From JAEUJM01 sp964635055 (GTDB lineage Bacteria > Actinomycetota > Acidimicrobiia > Acidimicrobiales > DATDAH01), in contig CAZWMT010000006.1 in assembly GCA_964635055.1 (NCBI GenBank), positions 1 through 64,000 of the forward strand: a DNA stretch of 64,000 nucleotides. The letters run 5' to 3'. Each line of letters opens with the position of its first letter. The stretch's first letter is position 1. Shown here piece after piece: positions 32,286-40,167 of this stretch. The notes beneath the pieces were generated by a model. That model made no database searches. It was not told the DNA's origin and worked only from the letters and a program-made list of their open reading frames with translations. A program made the position numbers and the translations under genes.

Positions 32286-33833
32286 TCACGGGGTGTCGGG
32301 GTGGAACGTCAGCAGGCCGCCGTCGCCGGGGCCCTCGAACAGGTTGTAGCCGTAGCCCCAGAGCAGGTCGCCGTCGCTGATCGAGGGGCCCGATCCCACC
32401 TGGGACGGGGCCTGGGACGACCAGAGCTCGCGCCCCGTGGCGGTGTCGAGGGCGAGCAGTGCTCCCGTGCCCGTCCCCACGAAGGCTACGCCCGGGATGG
32501 CGCTCACCGGCGCGTAGACGGTGCCCTCCAGGTCGTTCTCCCACACGATGTCGCCCGTGGCCGGGTCGAGCGCCGCCACCTTCGAGGCATTGGTGGGGGA
32601 GTTGTTCTCGGGGTTCCCCACGTTGGACGTGACCACCAGCACCTCGTCGACGAACGCCGCGGTCCCGATCGCCCCGCCCAGGATGCTCCCGGGGGTGAGC
32701 GTCGTCTGCCACACCTCCTCGCCGGTCTCGCGGTCGAGCGCGTGGTACACCCCGGTCTTGTCGCCGGCCCCCACCATGTCCCGGCCGTCCGAGGTCCAGA
32801 GGTTGGGCGCCGCGCCGACGTCGGCGTCCTTCCCGCCGCCGCCGCCGGCGGCGAACACGTCGGGGTTGGTGAACTGGGTCGACCACGCCACCTCGCCGGT
32901 CTGCTCGTCGAGGGCCAGGATGCTGTCGGCGAGTGGGCTGGTGGGCTCCTCGTAGGTGTTGCCGGTGCCCACGTACAGCACGCCGCGCTCGGTGTCGACC
33001 GAGGGTGTCGACCAGATGCCCACCCCCGCACCTCCCGTCTCGTCATTGGGTGTGGTGGAGATCCGCCAGACCTTCTCGCCGGTCTCGGCGTCCCACGCTC
33101 CGATCGAGCCGCGGAACGAGTACTGGGCCTGCGGGACGGTCACCTCGCCGCTGGCGACCCCTTGGAACACCAGGCCGTCGGCCACCACCGGGGAGGCCGA
33201 GATCATCGCGAACGGGTGGTGGTGGGTGGCCGCCTGCCACTCGACCTCACCGGTGGCCCGGTCGAGGCGGTACAGGGTGGTCCCGCTGGCGGCGAAGACC
33301 GCGTCGTCGGTGATCGGCACCGAGCCGATCACGGCGCCACCGAGGTCGGTGGCCCACTGCTCGTCGCCGGTGGCCGGGTCGACCGCGTGCACGGTCCCGG
33401 CCCAGTCGCCGAAGTAGGCCACCCCGTCGGACACCGTGGGGGTGCCGGTCACGCCCACGACCCCGTCGAGCGACCAGCCCGGCACCAGGTCGGCGACCGA
33501 GTCGGCCGTGACCGCCGACGGATCGGCGTCGAGGCGGCTGTTGGCCAGGTCGTGGCCGTACTGCGTCCAGCCGGGACCGCCGGTGTCGGCGGTCGACCCC
33601 TCGCCCGTCGCGCTGTCGGTGCCCGCCGTGGTGACCGTGCCGGGCAGCGCGGCATCGCCGTCCGACCCGCACCCGGCCGCGGCGCCGAGCACGCCGCCGA
33701 TCGCCACGACGGCCAGGAGCCGCCGGAGGCCACGGCGCCGCCGCTGATGCGCCAGTCGACTCTCGGTCGGCCCCGTCGTCCCCGTCGTCCCCGTCGTCCC
33801 CGTCGTCCCCGTCGTCCCCGTCATCGGCCCCAT
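32286..33833 (-). CDS. PQQ-type beta-propeller protein, probable lipoprotein
   Basis: After a basic region and one hydrophobic segment ending AAAGCGSD (an imperfect lipobox), this 515-residue protein consists of repeated PQQ/WD-like blades. Examples are VHAVDPATGDEQWATDL, YRLDRATGEVEWQA and LALDTATGRELWSS, each with the pattern LD..TG...W. It should form an eight-bladed propeller outside the membrane. Whether it binds PQQ is not shown. The start is uncertain: ATG 33833 or 33824, both next to a 9-base tandem repeat encoding TGTTGTTG. It follows the sensor kinase gene by 47 bases, and an inverted repeat like the one before the response regulator lies just upstream. Confidence 0.82.
   Translation of the reverse strand: MGPMTGTTGTTGTTGTTGTTGPTESRLAHQRRRRGLRRLLAVVAIGGVLGAAAGCGSDGDAALPGTVTTAGTDSATGEGSTADTGGPGWTQYGHDLANSRLDADPSAVTADSVADLVPGWSLDGVVGVTGTPTVSDGVAYFGDWAGTVHAVDPATGDEQWATDLGGAVIGSVPITDDAVFAASGTTLYRLDRATGEVEWQAATHHHPFAMISASPVVADGLVFQGVASGEVTVPQAQYSFRGSIGAWDAETGEKVWRISTTPNDETGGAGVGIWSTPSVDTERGVLYVGTGNTYEEPTSPLADSILALDEQTGEVAWSTQFTNPDVFAAGGGGGKDADVGAAPNLWTSDGRDMVGAGDKTGVYHALDRETGEEVWQTTLTPGSILGGAIGTAAFVDEVLVVTSNVGNPENNSPTNASKVAALDPATGDIVWENDLEGTVYAPVSAIPGVAFVGTGTGALLALDTATGRELWSSQAPSQVGSGPSISDGDLLWGYGYNLFEGPGDGGLLTFHPDTP
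33771..33822. repeat. Tandem 9-base repeat (CCCCGTCGT), five full copies plus a partial
   Basis: The unit encodes Thr-Gly-Thr/Thr-Thr-Gly near the N-terminus of the minus-strand propeller protein. Because the unit is a multiple of three, copy changes would alter length but not frame. Confidence 0.8.
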
Positions 33834-33868
33834 CAGAGCAGGGTGTGACCGGGGCCGGCGGCGCCTTG

Positions 33869-33884
33869 CTGAAGGAGCGTTCAG
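33869..33884. promoter_or_regulatory. CTGAA-N6-TTCAG inverted repeat before the propeller gene
   Basis: CTGAAGGAGCGTTCAG overlaps the 3' end of the sensor kinase gene, 36 bases upstream of the propeller start. It matches CTGAAGGTCTGTTCAG at 35978-35993 at 13 of 16 positions. It is a candidate response-regulator site. Confidence 0.45.
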
Positions 33885-35248
33885 ACCGGCACCTGCACCG
33901 GCTGGGCCTCCAGGGCGGGGAGTCGCACGGTGAAGCACGCGCCGCGCCCGTCGCCGTCGCCGGCCTCGACGGTGCCGTGGTGGGCGCCGACGATGGCCGC
34001 CACGATCGACAGGCCCAGGCCGGTGCCGGTGCGGGCGCCCGTCCGGGCGTCGTCGAGGGTGGTGAAGCGCTCGAACACCCGGCCGCGGTCGGCCTCGGGG
34101 ATGCCGGGGCCGTCGTCGGTGACCGTGAAGCGCACGGTTCCCCCCTCCTGTTGCACCGAGAAGGCGATCGTGCTGACGGCGTAGCGCGCCGCGTTGGCGG
34201 CCAGGTTCTCCACGACGCGGGCCAGGTCGGTGTCGCGTCCGCGCACCTGGCCGCCCGACACTCCCGTGGTGTCGATCCGCAGGCTGGTCGTGCGTCGGAG
34301 GGCGGCGGCCTGGGCCAGGACGAGGTCGTCGAGATCGACCGGCCCGCCGGCCGGGCCCCGTCCCTGCTCGTCCGCCCGGGCCAGCGTCAACAGCTCGTCG
34401 ACCAGGTCCTGCAGGGCGCCGACCGCGGCCAGGGCCTCGGCGCGCGTGGCGCGCACCGCGGCCTGATCCTCGGGCTCGGTCTCCAGGAGGGCCCGCAGGC
34501 CGGTGATCGGTGTCCGCAACTCGTGGCTGGCGTCGGACACGAACCGGCGCTCGCGGGTGACGGCGTCGTCCAACCGGCCGAGCAGGTCGTTCAGCGTGTC
34601 GGCCAGCCGGTCGAGCTCGTCGCCCGTGCCGGGTCGGGCGACGCGGGTGTCGAGCTCACGGTCGCCGACCGCGCCCACGGCTCGCGCCATGGCATCGACG
34701 GGTCGCAGGGCGCGGCCCACCACGACCCACACGACGACCCCGAGGAACAGGGTGAGCCCGACGGTCATGGCCAGCAGCAGGCGCTCGAGGGAGTCGCGGA
34801 CGTCGGCGATGTCGCCGGACGACTTGGCCACCACCAGGGTCACCGACGCGTCGGTGGGCGACGGCTGGGTGAGGACCCGCAGCGGGCCGTACGGGCTGTC
34901 GTCGGCGGAGACGATCCCCGCCTCGGCGCCGCCCCCCAGCGACGGGCCGAGCGCGGGCGCGCCGGCGGCGGCATCGCTGGCGCCCAGCACCCGGCCACGG
35001 GGGGAGAGGAACTGGATGTACAGGTCGTCGGGGCCCTCCTGGGTGGGCAGGCCCTCGCCGCTGGTCAGTGCCCGGTCGATGTAGTCCGCGGTCGAGGTGA
35101 GCGAGGTGTCGATCTGGGCGACCATCTCGCGCTCGAGCACGCGGATGACGGCGAGGCCGGCGCCGGCGACCGCCAGCAGCACGACCAGCACCGCGCCGGC
35201 GGTGATCCGCACCCGGAGCGACAGCCGGCGCCGCCCGGTCCGCGCCAT
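33881..35248 (-). CDS. Two-component sensor histidine kinase
   Basis: The 455-residue kinase has two membrane segments (about 15-37 and 160-183) enclosing an extracytoplasmic sensor region. HAMP (ALRPVDAMARAVGAV), a dimerisation domain with phospho-acceptor His242 in SDASHELRTPITGL, and a catalytic ATPase domain with N box ENLAANAARYA and G boxes DDGPGIP and GTGLGLSI follow. The ATG overlaps the response-regulator stop by one base (TGATG). The signal is unknown. Confidence 0.92.
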   Translation of the reverse strand: MARTGRRRLSLRVRITAGAVLVVLLAVAGAGLAVIRVLEREMVAQIDTSLTSTADYIDRALTSGEGLPTQEGPDDLYIQFLSPRGRVLGASDAAAGAPALGPSLGGGAEAGIVSADDSPYGPLRVLTQPSPTDASVTLVVAKSSGDIADVRDSLERLLLAMTVGLTLFLGVVVWVVVGRALRPVDAMARAVGAVGDRELDTRVARPGTGDELDRLADTLNDLLGRLDDAVTRERRFVSDASHELRTPITGLRALLETEPEDQAAVRATRAEALAAVGALQDLVDELLTLARADEQGRGPAGGPVDLDDLVLAQAAALRRTTSLRIDTTGVSGGQVRGRDTDLARVVENLAANAARYAVSTIAFSVQQEGGTVRFTVTDDGPGIPEADRGRVFERFTTLDDARTGARTGTGLGLSIVAAIVGAHHGTVEAGDGDGRGACFTVRLPALEAQPVQVPV

Positions 35249-35925
35249 CAGCGGCGATCCTCCCGGTTGAGCCGGTACCCCTCGCCCCGCACGGTCTCGA
35301 TGGTCTCGCGTCCGAAGGGGGTGTCGAGCTTCTGGCGCAGGTGGCCCACGTACACCTCGACGATGTTGGCGTCGCCCCCGAATCCCGCGCCCCACACCCG
35401 ATCGAGGATCTCGGCCTTGGTCACGGTGGTGTCGGCACGGTCGAGCAGCAGTGCGAGCACCTCCATCTCGCGGGCGGTCAGGTCGATGGCCACCTCGCCC
35501 CGGAAGCAGCGCCGGCGCAGAGGATCGAGTCGCAGGTCGCCGACCGCGGGCCAGTCCAGCCGCCGTCGGGGCCGCCGGAGCAGGGCGTTGACCCTCGCCT
35601 GGAGGACGACCGTCGAGAACGGCTTGGTGAGGAAGTCGTCGGCGCCGGTGTCGAGGCCCTCGGCCTCGTCGTACTCGCCGGACTTCGCGGTGAGCATGAG
35701 GATGGGCGTCCAGTCCTCGGCCTCCCGCAGGGCCCGACAGACGCGGAAGCCGTTCATCGACGGCAGCATCAGGTCGAGCACGATCAGGTCGAACGCGCCG
35801 TCCTGGGCCCGGCGCAGGCCCTCGGCGCCGTCGTGCACCGTCTCGACGATGAACCCGTCGGCGGTGAGGCACCGCGCCACCCCGGTGGCGACGGTGGGGT
35901 CGTCCTCGACGAGCAGCGCGTGCAC
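35248..35925 (-). CDS. OmpR/PhoB-family response regulator
   Basis: The 225-residue protein has a receiver domain (LLVEDDPTVATG, phospho-acceptor Asp near 52 in LIVLDLMLPS, and LTKPF) and a C-terminal winged-helix DNA-binding domain (LTAREMEVLALLLDR, VEVYVGHLRQKLD, TVRGEGYRL). GTG 35925 gives the usual receiver start; a long upstream frame was rejected because it runs antisense through the P450 gene. It is translationally coupled to its kinase. A CTGAA-N6-TTCAG inverted repeat 53 bases upstream suggests autoregulation. Confidence 0.92.
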   Translation of the reverse strand: MHALLVEDDPTVATGVARCLTADGFIVETVHDGAEGLRRAQDGAFDLIVLDLMLPSMNGFRVCRALREAEDWTPILMLTAKSGEYDEAEGLDTGADDFLTKPFSTVVLQARVNALLRRPRRRLDWPAVGDLRLDPLRRRCFRGEVAIDLTAREMEVLALLLDRADTTVTKAEILDRVWGAGFGGDANIVEVYVGHLRQKLDTPFGRETIETVRGEGYRLNREDRR

Positions 35926-35977
35926 CGCTCCACCCTCGCGCGGACCGGCCGGGCCCGCGCCGTTCGCGCCACGCGGG

Positions 35978-35993
35978 CTGAAGGTCTGTTCAG
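35978..35993. promoter_or_regulatory. CTGAA-N6-TTCAG inverted repeat in the regulator/P450 divergent promoter
   Basis: CTGAAGGTCTGTTCAG lies in the 120-base gap between the response regulator and the P450. Its closest relative in the window is at 33869-33884, before the propeller gene of the same operon. Confidence 0.45.
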
Positions 35994-36018
35994 GGCCACC
36001 CCCGGGGCGCCGTACCAT
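35989..36018 (+). promoter_or_regulatory. Possible promoter of the P450 gene
   Basis: TTCAGG (35989-35994), an 18-base spacer and TACCAT (36013-36018) could form a -35/-10 pair. The -35 would overlap the inverted repeat. Confidence 0.35.
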
Positions 36019-36045
36019 CGCGCGCTGACGTCGCAGGAGGATCTC

Positions 36046-37314
36046 ATGACCGACATCGCCGGACCCGTGCTGCACTCCGACCCACGGGGGGCGATCTTCA
36101 TCACGCCGGCCCTGTTCGAGGACATGGAGCACTGGCACGAGGTGGCCGCGGACATCCGCCGGGACTCGCCCGTCCTGCGCGTCGAGGCCGAGCTGTGGCC
36201 CCCCTTCTGGGCGGTGACCTCCCATGCCGACGTGTTCGAGGTGTCCCGCCGCAGCGACCTCTTCTGGAACACCGAGCGGTCGGCGCCCGGGCCGGACTAC
36301 ACCTACGACCTGCTCCAGGGCATGGGCTTCGACCTGCCCCGAACCCTCGTCCACATCCACGGGGAGGAGCACCAGAAGTACCGCCAGGTCACCAACGACT
36401 GGTTCAAGCCGGCGGCCGTGTCGCGCCTCCAACCCGCCATCGATGCCATCGCGGACGACTATGCCGATCGCCTGGTCGACCTCGGGGGCCGCTGCGATCT
36501 GGCCGCCGACCTCGCGGTGCCGTTCACGCTGCACGTGATCATGAGCATCTTCGGTGTTCCCGAGGACGACGAGGCCCTCATGCTCCGCCTCACCCAAGGC
36601 ATCTTCGGCGCCGGCGACCCCGAGTACCTGGGCGACTTCACCGACCCGATGGAGTTCCTGGGCGACACCCTGGGCACGTTCACCGAGTACTTCAAGGAGC
36701 TGACCGACGAGCGCCGGGCCCACCCCGCCGGCGATCTGGCCACGGTGCTCGCCAACGGTCAGGTGGACGGTGGCCCCCTCGGCGAGATCGAACTGCTCTG
36801 GTACTACATCATCGTCGCGACGGCCGGGCACGACACGACGTCGTTCGCGTTCTCGGGCGGCATGGAGCAGTTGCTGCGCCACCCCGACCAGCTCCGGGCG
36901 CTGCAGGACGACCCGTCGCTCGCGCAGAACGCGGCCGAGGAGATGATCCGCTGGACCAGCCCGGTCCGCAGCTTCTTCCGCTGGGTGCAGGAGGACACCG
37001 TCCTCGGTGGCCAGCCCATGGCCAAGGGCGACGTGGTCCTCACCTCGTACCCGTCGGCCAACCGTGACGAGACCGTGTTCGTCGACTCGATGCGCTTCGA
37101 CATCGCCCGCCCCGACGCCGACAAGACCCTCGCGTTCGGCCTGGGCATGCACTACTGCCTCGGCGCCCAGGTGGCCCGACGCGAAGTGCGCACGCTGCTC
37201 ACCAAGGTGCTCGAACGGGTCGACACCATCGAGCTGGCCGGCGAGCCCGAGTACCAGAGCGCCCACTTCGTGAGCGGCGTGAAGCACCTGCCGGTCACCT
37301 ACACCCTGAAGTAG
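36046..37314 (+). CDS. Cytochrome P450
   Basis: The 422-residue soluble P450 has the I-helix oxygen-activation motif AGHDTTS, an ExxR-type motif in the helix preceding TSPVRSFFRW, and the haem loop FGLGMHYCLG with ligand Cys371. It needs separate ferredoxin and reductase partners, which are not adjacent. ATG 36046 follows AGGAGG at six bases. It is divergent from the response regulator. Sterol- and terpene-oxidising bacterial P450s have similar sequences, and steroid-related genes lie further right, but no substrate can be assigned. Confidence 0.92.
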   Translation: MTDIAGPVLHSDPRGAIFITPALFEDMEHWHEVAADIRRDSPVLRVEAELWPPFWAVTSHADVFEVSRRSDLFWNTERSAPGPDYTYDLLQGMGFDLPRTLVHIHGEEHQKYRQVTNDWFKPAAVSRLQPAIDAIADDYADRLVDLGGRCDLAADLAVPFTLHVIMSIFGVPEDDEALMLRLTQGIFGAGDPEYLGDFTDPMEFLGDTLGTFTEYFKELTDERRAHPAGDLATVLANGQVDGGPLGEIELLWYYIIVATAGHDTTSFAFSGGMEQLLRHPDQLRALQDDPSLAQNAAEEMIRWTSPVRSFFRWVQEDTVLGGQPMAKGDVVLTSYPSANRDETVFVDSMRFDIARPDADKTLAFGLGMHYCLGAQVARREVRTLLTKVLERVDTIELAGEPEYQSAHFVSGVKHLPVTYTLK

Positions 37315-37331
37315 TCAGGGCCTGGAGTAGC

Positions 37332-37472
37332 TCAGGGCGCCTCGACGGTGGCTCGCCACAGGATGGTGTTGTCCACCTCGAGGTCGGCGGTCCAGAGGAA
37401 CTGGGCGGCGGGGTCCCAGGTGATGTCGCCGTAGCACGCCACGCTTGCCGTGCCCCGCCCACCGGTGAACAC
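37332..37472 (-). other. Orphan short reading frame, possible gene remnant
   Basis: A 46-codon frame starts at GTG 37472 and ends at TGA 37332. It encodes YGDITWDPAAQFLWTADL and ends ILWRATVEAP. Its G/C-rich third positions and protein-like composition suggest it is, or was, coding. It has no clear ribosome site. It could be the 3' remnant of a deleted gene or a small leaderless protein. Otherwise the 167 bases between the P450 and carotenoid oxygenase genes hold only the palindrome at 37466. Confidence 0.3.
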
Positions 37473-37478
37473 TGTTCA
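37466..37478. promoter_or_regulatory. Palindrome directly before the carotenoid oxygenase start
   Basis: TGAACACTGTTCA is a perfect inverted repeat around a single central base, ending three bases before the ATG at 37482. Dimeric repressors of the TetR/GntR kind bind such sites. No regulator gene is adjacent. Confidence 0.4.
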
Positions 37479-37481
37479 ACC

Positions 37482-39170
37482 ATGGCGACGCTCACCACCA
37501 ACCTGTTCTGGGGCCAGGGCGAGCGCGACCACCGCCTGCGAGTGGTCGAGGGCCACTGGCCCGACGACATCGAGGGCGCCGTGTTCGTGGTCGGCCCCGA
37601 CAAGCGCCGGCCGGGCGGCCACTGGTTCGGCGAGCACGGCCTGCTCGAGAAGATCCACCTGCGCCCCGACGCCGACGGTCGCATCCACGTCCGGCACCGC
37701 CGCATCCGCACCCCGGTGGACCGCCTGCGCCGGCGGCTGCCCTTCCTGTTCGCCAAGGTCGCGTTCATGGAGGTGTCGCCGTTCGGCGTGACCAACATGG
37801 CCAACACCAACGTCCAGCCCCTCGACGGCCGCCTGTTCGTGGGCTACGACGCCGGCCGGCCCGTCGAGGTCGACCCCGAGACCCTCGCCTACCTGACGCC
37901 CGTGGGCGCCAACGACGAGTGGCTGCAGGGCGCGCCCGGCCTCGTGGAGCCCCTGTGCGCGGTGGCTGCGCATCCGGCGCCCGACCCCGACGAGCACACC
38001 CTCTGGTTCGTGAATTACTCGCAGCTCTCGCCTCCCGGCATCGCCGCCGACACCTACCTGGCCCGGTGGCGGCTGGACGGGCCGGTCGAGCGGTGGCGGG
38101 TGGCAGGGATGTCGCCGTTCGACTCGATCCACGACATCAAGGCCACCCGCAACCACCTGGTGTTCACCGACCTGCCGTTCCAGGTCGATCCCGGCACGTT
38201 CCGGGGCCGACCGCCCCAGCAACGCAACCAGGACCACACCAAGGTCTGGGTGGTGGCGAAGGCCGACCTGGCGGCGACACCGGTGGGCGGCACGGTGCGG
38301 GCCACCGAGGTTCGCATCCCGATGCCCACCGGCCACCTGCTCGTCGACCACGACGAGCCCGACGGTCGGCTTCGGGTGGTGCTGCAACATGCGCCACTGG
38401 CCGACCTCGTGCTCACCATCGCGCGGGACTCCGTCGACCATCGCCACGGCGAGGCCATCGACCCGAACTACGAAGGCCTGATCACCATGGCGGTGCAGCC
38501 GTCGGTCGTGGGGCGTTACCTGATCGACCCGGTCGACGGCACGGTCGAGGATGCCGACGTGGCCGTCGACGCCGACCGGGTGTGGGGTGGCGTGCTGGCG
38601 ACCTCGGACACCTATCGGCCCGCGGCGCGCGAGCACCAGCGTCAGCTCTGGTACGCCGGCGCCGGGTTCGACCCCGACCTGGTGCCCGAGGACTGGTGGC
38701 GGCTCTACCACGACGCCACCGACGGCGTGGTGGCGCCCGCCGACCTGCCCACCACCGCGGTGCCGGGGTCGCTGGCCCGCATCGACCTGGAGGCCATGAA
38801 GGTGGCCGAGGTCTGGTCCTACGAGGACGGCGCCTTCCCGTCACCGCCCACGTTCGTCCCCCGCGCCGGCGCCGACGACCCCGACGACGGCTACGTGGTG
38901 GTGGTCGTGCACCGCAACGGTCCGAAGGAGATCCAGGTCTTCGACGGCGGCCACATCGAGGCGGGCCCGCTCGCCCGGGCCACCGCCACCGGGTTCAACC
39001 CCAGCCTCCTGCTGCACTCCTGCTGGATGCCCGACCGCGTCGGCCCCCGCCCTAGCGACTACAAGGTGCCCGTCGGCCGCGACATCAAGGGCGCCGTGCG
39101 CGGCATGCCCGGCGTGGTCCGTAGCCTGGCGGCGATGGGCAGGGCGATGTCGTCGGCCTCGCGCTCCTGA
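37482..39170 (+). CDS. Carotenoid oxygenase-family (RPE65/CCD-like) protein
   Basis: The 562-residue protein has the seven-bladed propeller pattern of carotenoid cleavage oxygenases. Segments such as VEPLCAVAAHP, FDSIHDIKATRNHLVF, a mid-protein histidine in VVLQHAPL and the C-terminal LLLHSCW would supply the four iron-binding histidines. The family cleaves carotenoids, apocarotenoids or lignin-derived stilbenes using non-haem Fe(II). The start is directly after a palindrome. It is not next to carotenoid biosynthesis genes, and its substrate is unknown. Confidence 0.85.
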   Translation: MATLTTNLFWGQGERDHRLRVVEGHWPDDIEGAVFVVGPDKRRPGGHWFGEHGLLEKIHLRPDADGRIHVRHRRIRTPVDRLRRRLPFLFAKVAFMEVSPFGVTNMANTNVQPLDGRLFVGYDAGRPVEVDPETLAYLTPVGANDEWLQGAPGLVEPLCAVAAHPAPDPDEHTLWFVNYSQLSPPGIAADTYLARWRLDGPVERWRVAGMSPFDSIHDIKATRNHLVFTDLPFQVDPGTFRGRPPQQRNQDHTKVWVVAKADLAATPVGGTVRATEVRIPMPTGHLLVDHDEPDGRLRVVLQHAPLADLVLTIARDSVDHRHGEAIDPNYEGLITMAVQPSVVGRYLIDPVDGTVEDADVAVDADRVWGGVLATSDTYRPAAREHQRQLWYAGAGFDPDLVPEDWWRLYHDATDGVVAPADLPTTAVPGSLARIDLEAMKVAEVWSYEDGAFPSPPTFVPRAGADDPDDGYVVVVVHRNGPKEIQVFDGGHIEAGPLARATATGFNPSLLLHSCWMPDRVGPRPSDYKVPVGRDIKGAVRGMPGVVRSLAAMGRAMSSASRS

Positions 39171-39178
39171 GAACACCG

Positions 39179-39192
39179 GGTCGGATCCGACC
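39179..39192. terminator. Palindrome between convergent genes
   Basis: GGTCGGATCCGACC is a perfect 14-base palindrome, eight bases after the carotenoid oxygenase stop, followed by further GGGTC repeats. It could fold on either strand as a bidirectional terminator. Confidence 0.4.
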
Positions 39193-39215
39193 GGGTCCGG
39201 TCGGGTCGGGTCCGA

Positions 39216-40061
39216 TCAGTCGAGGCGGAAGGCGCCGCCGACGGCGGCCTCGACCCGGTAGGCGGTCTCGCCCGGCAGGTGGGTGCCGATCATGAGGCTG
39301 CCCGTCTCGGCGCAGTCGGCGAGAAACGAGCGCCGGGTGACCCGCGCCGCCTCGGCGTCGCTGTCGGCGACGGTGGACAGTTCCGGCATGGCCACCTGGC
39401 CGGCGTGGTGCAGCACGTCGCCGGTGATCACGCCGAGGTCGGCGCCGCTGGTGAGGCGAACCGAGTGGTGGCCGGGGGTGTGCCCGGGCGTGGGATCGAG
39501 CCGCACCGAGGGGGTGAGCGCGTGGGTGCTGTCGATGAGCTCGGCCAGGCCGGCGTCCATCACGGGTGCCACGGAGTCGGCGAGGATCCGCTGCTGGTCG
39601 TCGTCGCCCTCGGCCAGCCAGTGCTCGTACTCGGTGCGGCCGAACAGGTAGCGGGCGTTCGGGAACGTCGGCACCCAGCGCCCGTCCACGAGGCGGGTGT
39701 TCCACCCCACGTGGTCCACGTGGAGGTGGGTGCAGACGACGATGTCGATGGACCCTGGGTCGAAACCGGCGGCGCGGAAGTCGTCGAGGAACGCCGTGGA
39801 CTGGTGGTCGAAGGTCGGTAGCGACCGCTCCTTGTCGTTGCCGGCGCAGGTGTCCACCACGATCCGGGCGCCGTCCGCCTCCACCACGAAGGCCTGGAAC
39901 CGCATCACCATGTCGCCGTCGACGGTGACGTGGTCGGGCCGCAGCCACCCGATGTCGTCGATGACCTCCGCGGTGAGCGCGGGCAGGAACAGCGCCGTCG
40001 GCCACGCCCGCTCGCCCTCGACGACGGCGGTGACGCGGACATCGCCGACGGTCCAGGTCAT
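39216..40061 (-). CDS. Metallo-beta-lactamase-fold hydrolase
   Basis: The 281-residue protein has the metal motif CTHLHVDHVGW, an earlier Asp-containing strand (RIVVDTCAGND), TPGHTPGHHSV and ITGDVLHH. It belongs to the lactonase/glyoxalase II-like branch of the metallo-beta-lactamase superfamily. No signal peptide is present. The gene is 106 bases downstream of the amidase on the same strand. The substrate may be a lactone or ester, which is unproven. Confidence 0.87.
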   Translation of the reverse strand: MTWTVGDVRVTAVVEGERAWPTALFLPALTAEVIDDIGWLRPDHVTVDGDMVMRFQAFVVEADGARIVVDTCAGNDKERSLPTFDHQSTAFLDDFRAAGFDPGSIDIVVCTHLHVDHVGWNTRLVDGRWVPTFPNARYLFGRTEYEHWLAEGDDDQQRILADSVAPVMDAGLAELIDSTHALTPSVRLDPTPGHTPGHHSVRLTSGADLGVITGDVLHHAGQVAMPELSTVADSDAEAARVTRRSFLADCAETGSLMIGTHLPGETAYRVEAAVGGAFRLD

Positions 40062-40167
40062 CGGCGCCGCGCGGGTTGTCGCCCGGCCGCCCGTCCCCGC
40101 CCCGCTCGCCGTGACGTGGGGGCTGCGCGGCGCCCGAGGGCAAGGGCGGCGCCGGCCCCCGGCCCGC

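Noticed and set aside
33771..33822. CRISPR-like array
   Set aside because: The unit is only 9 bases with no spacers; it is a coding microsatellite.
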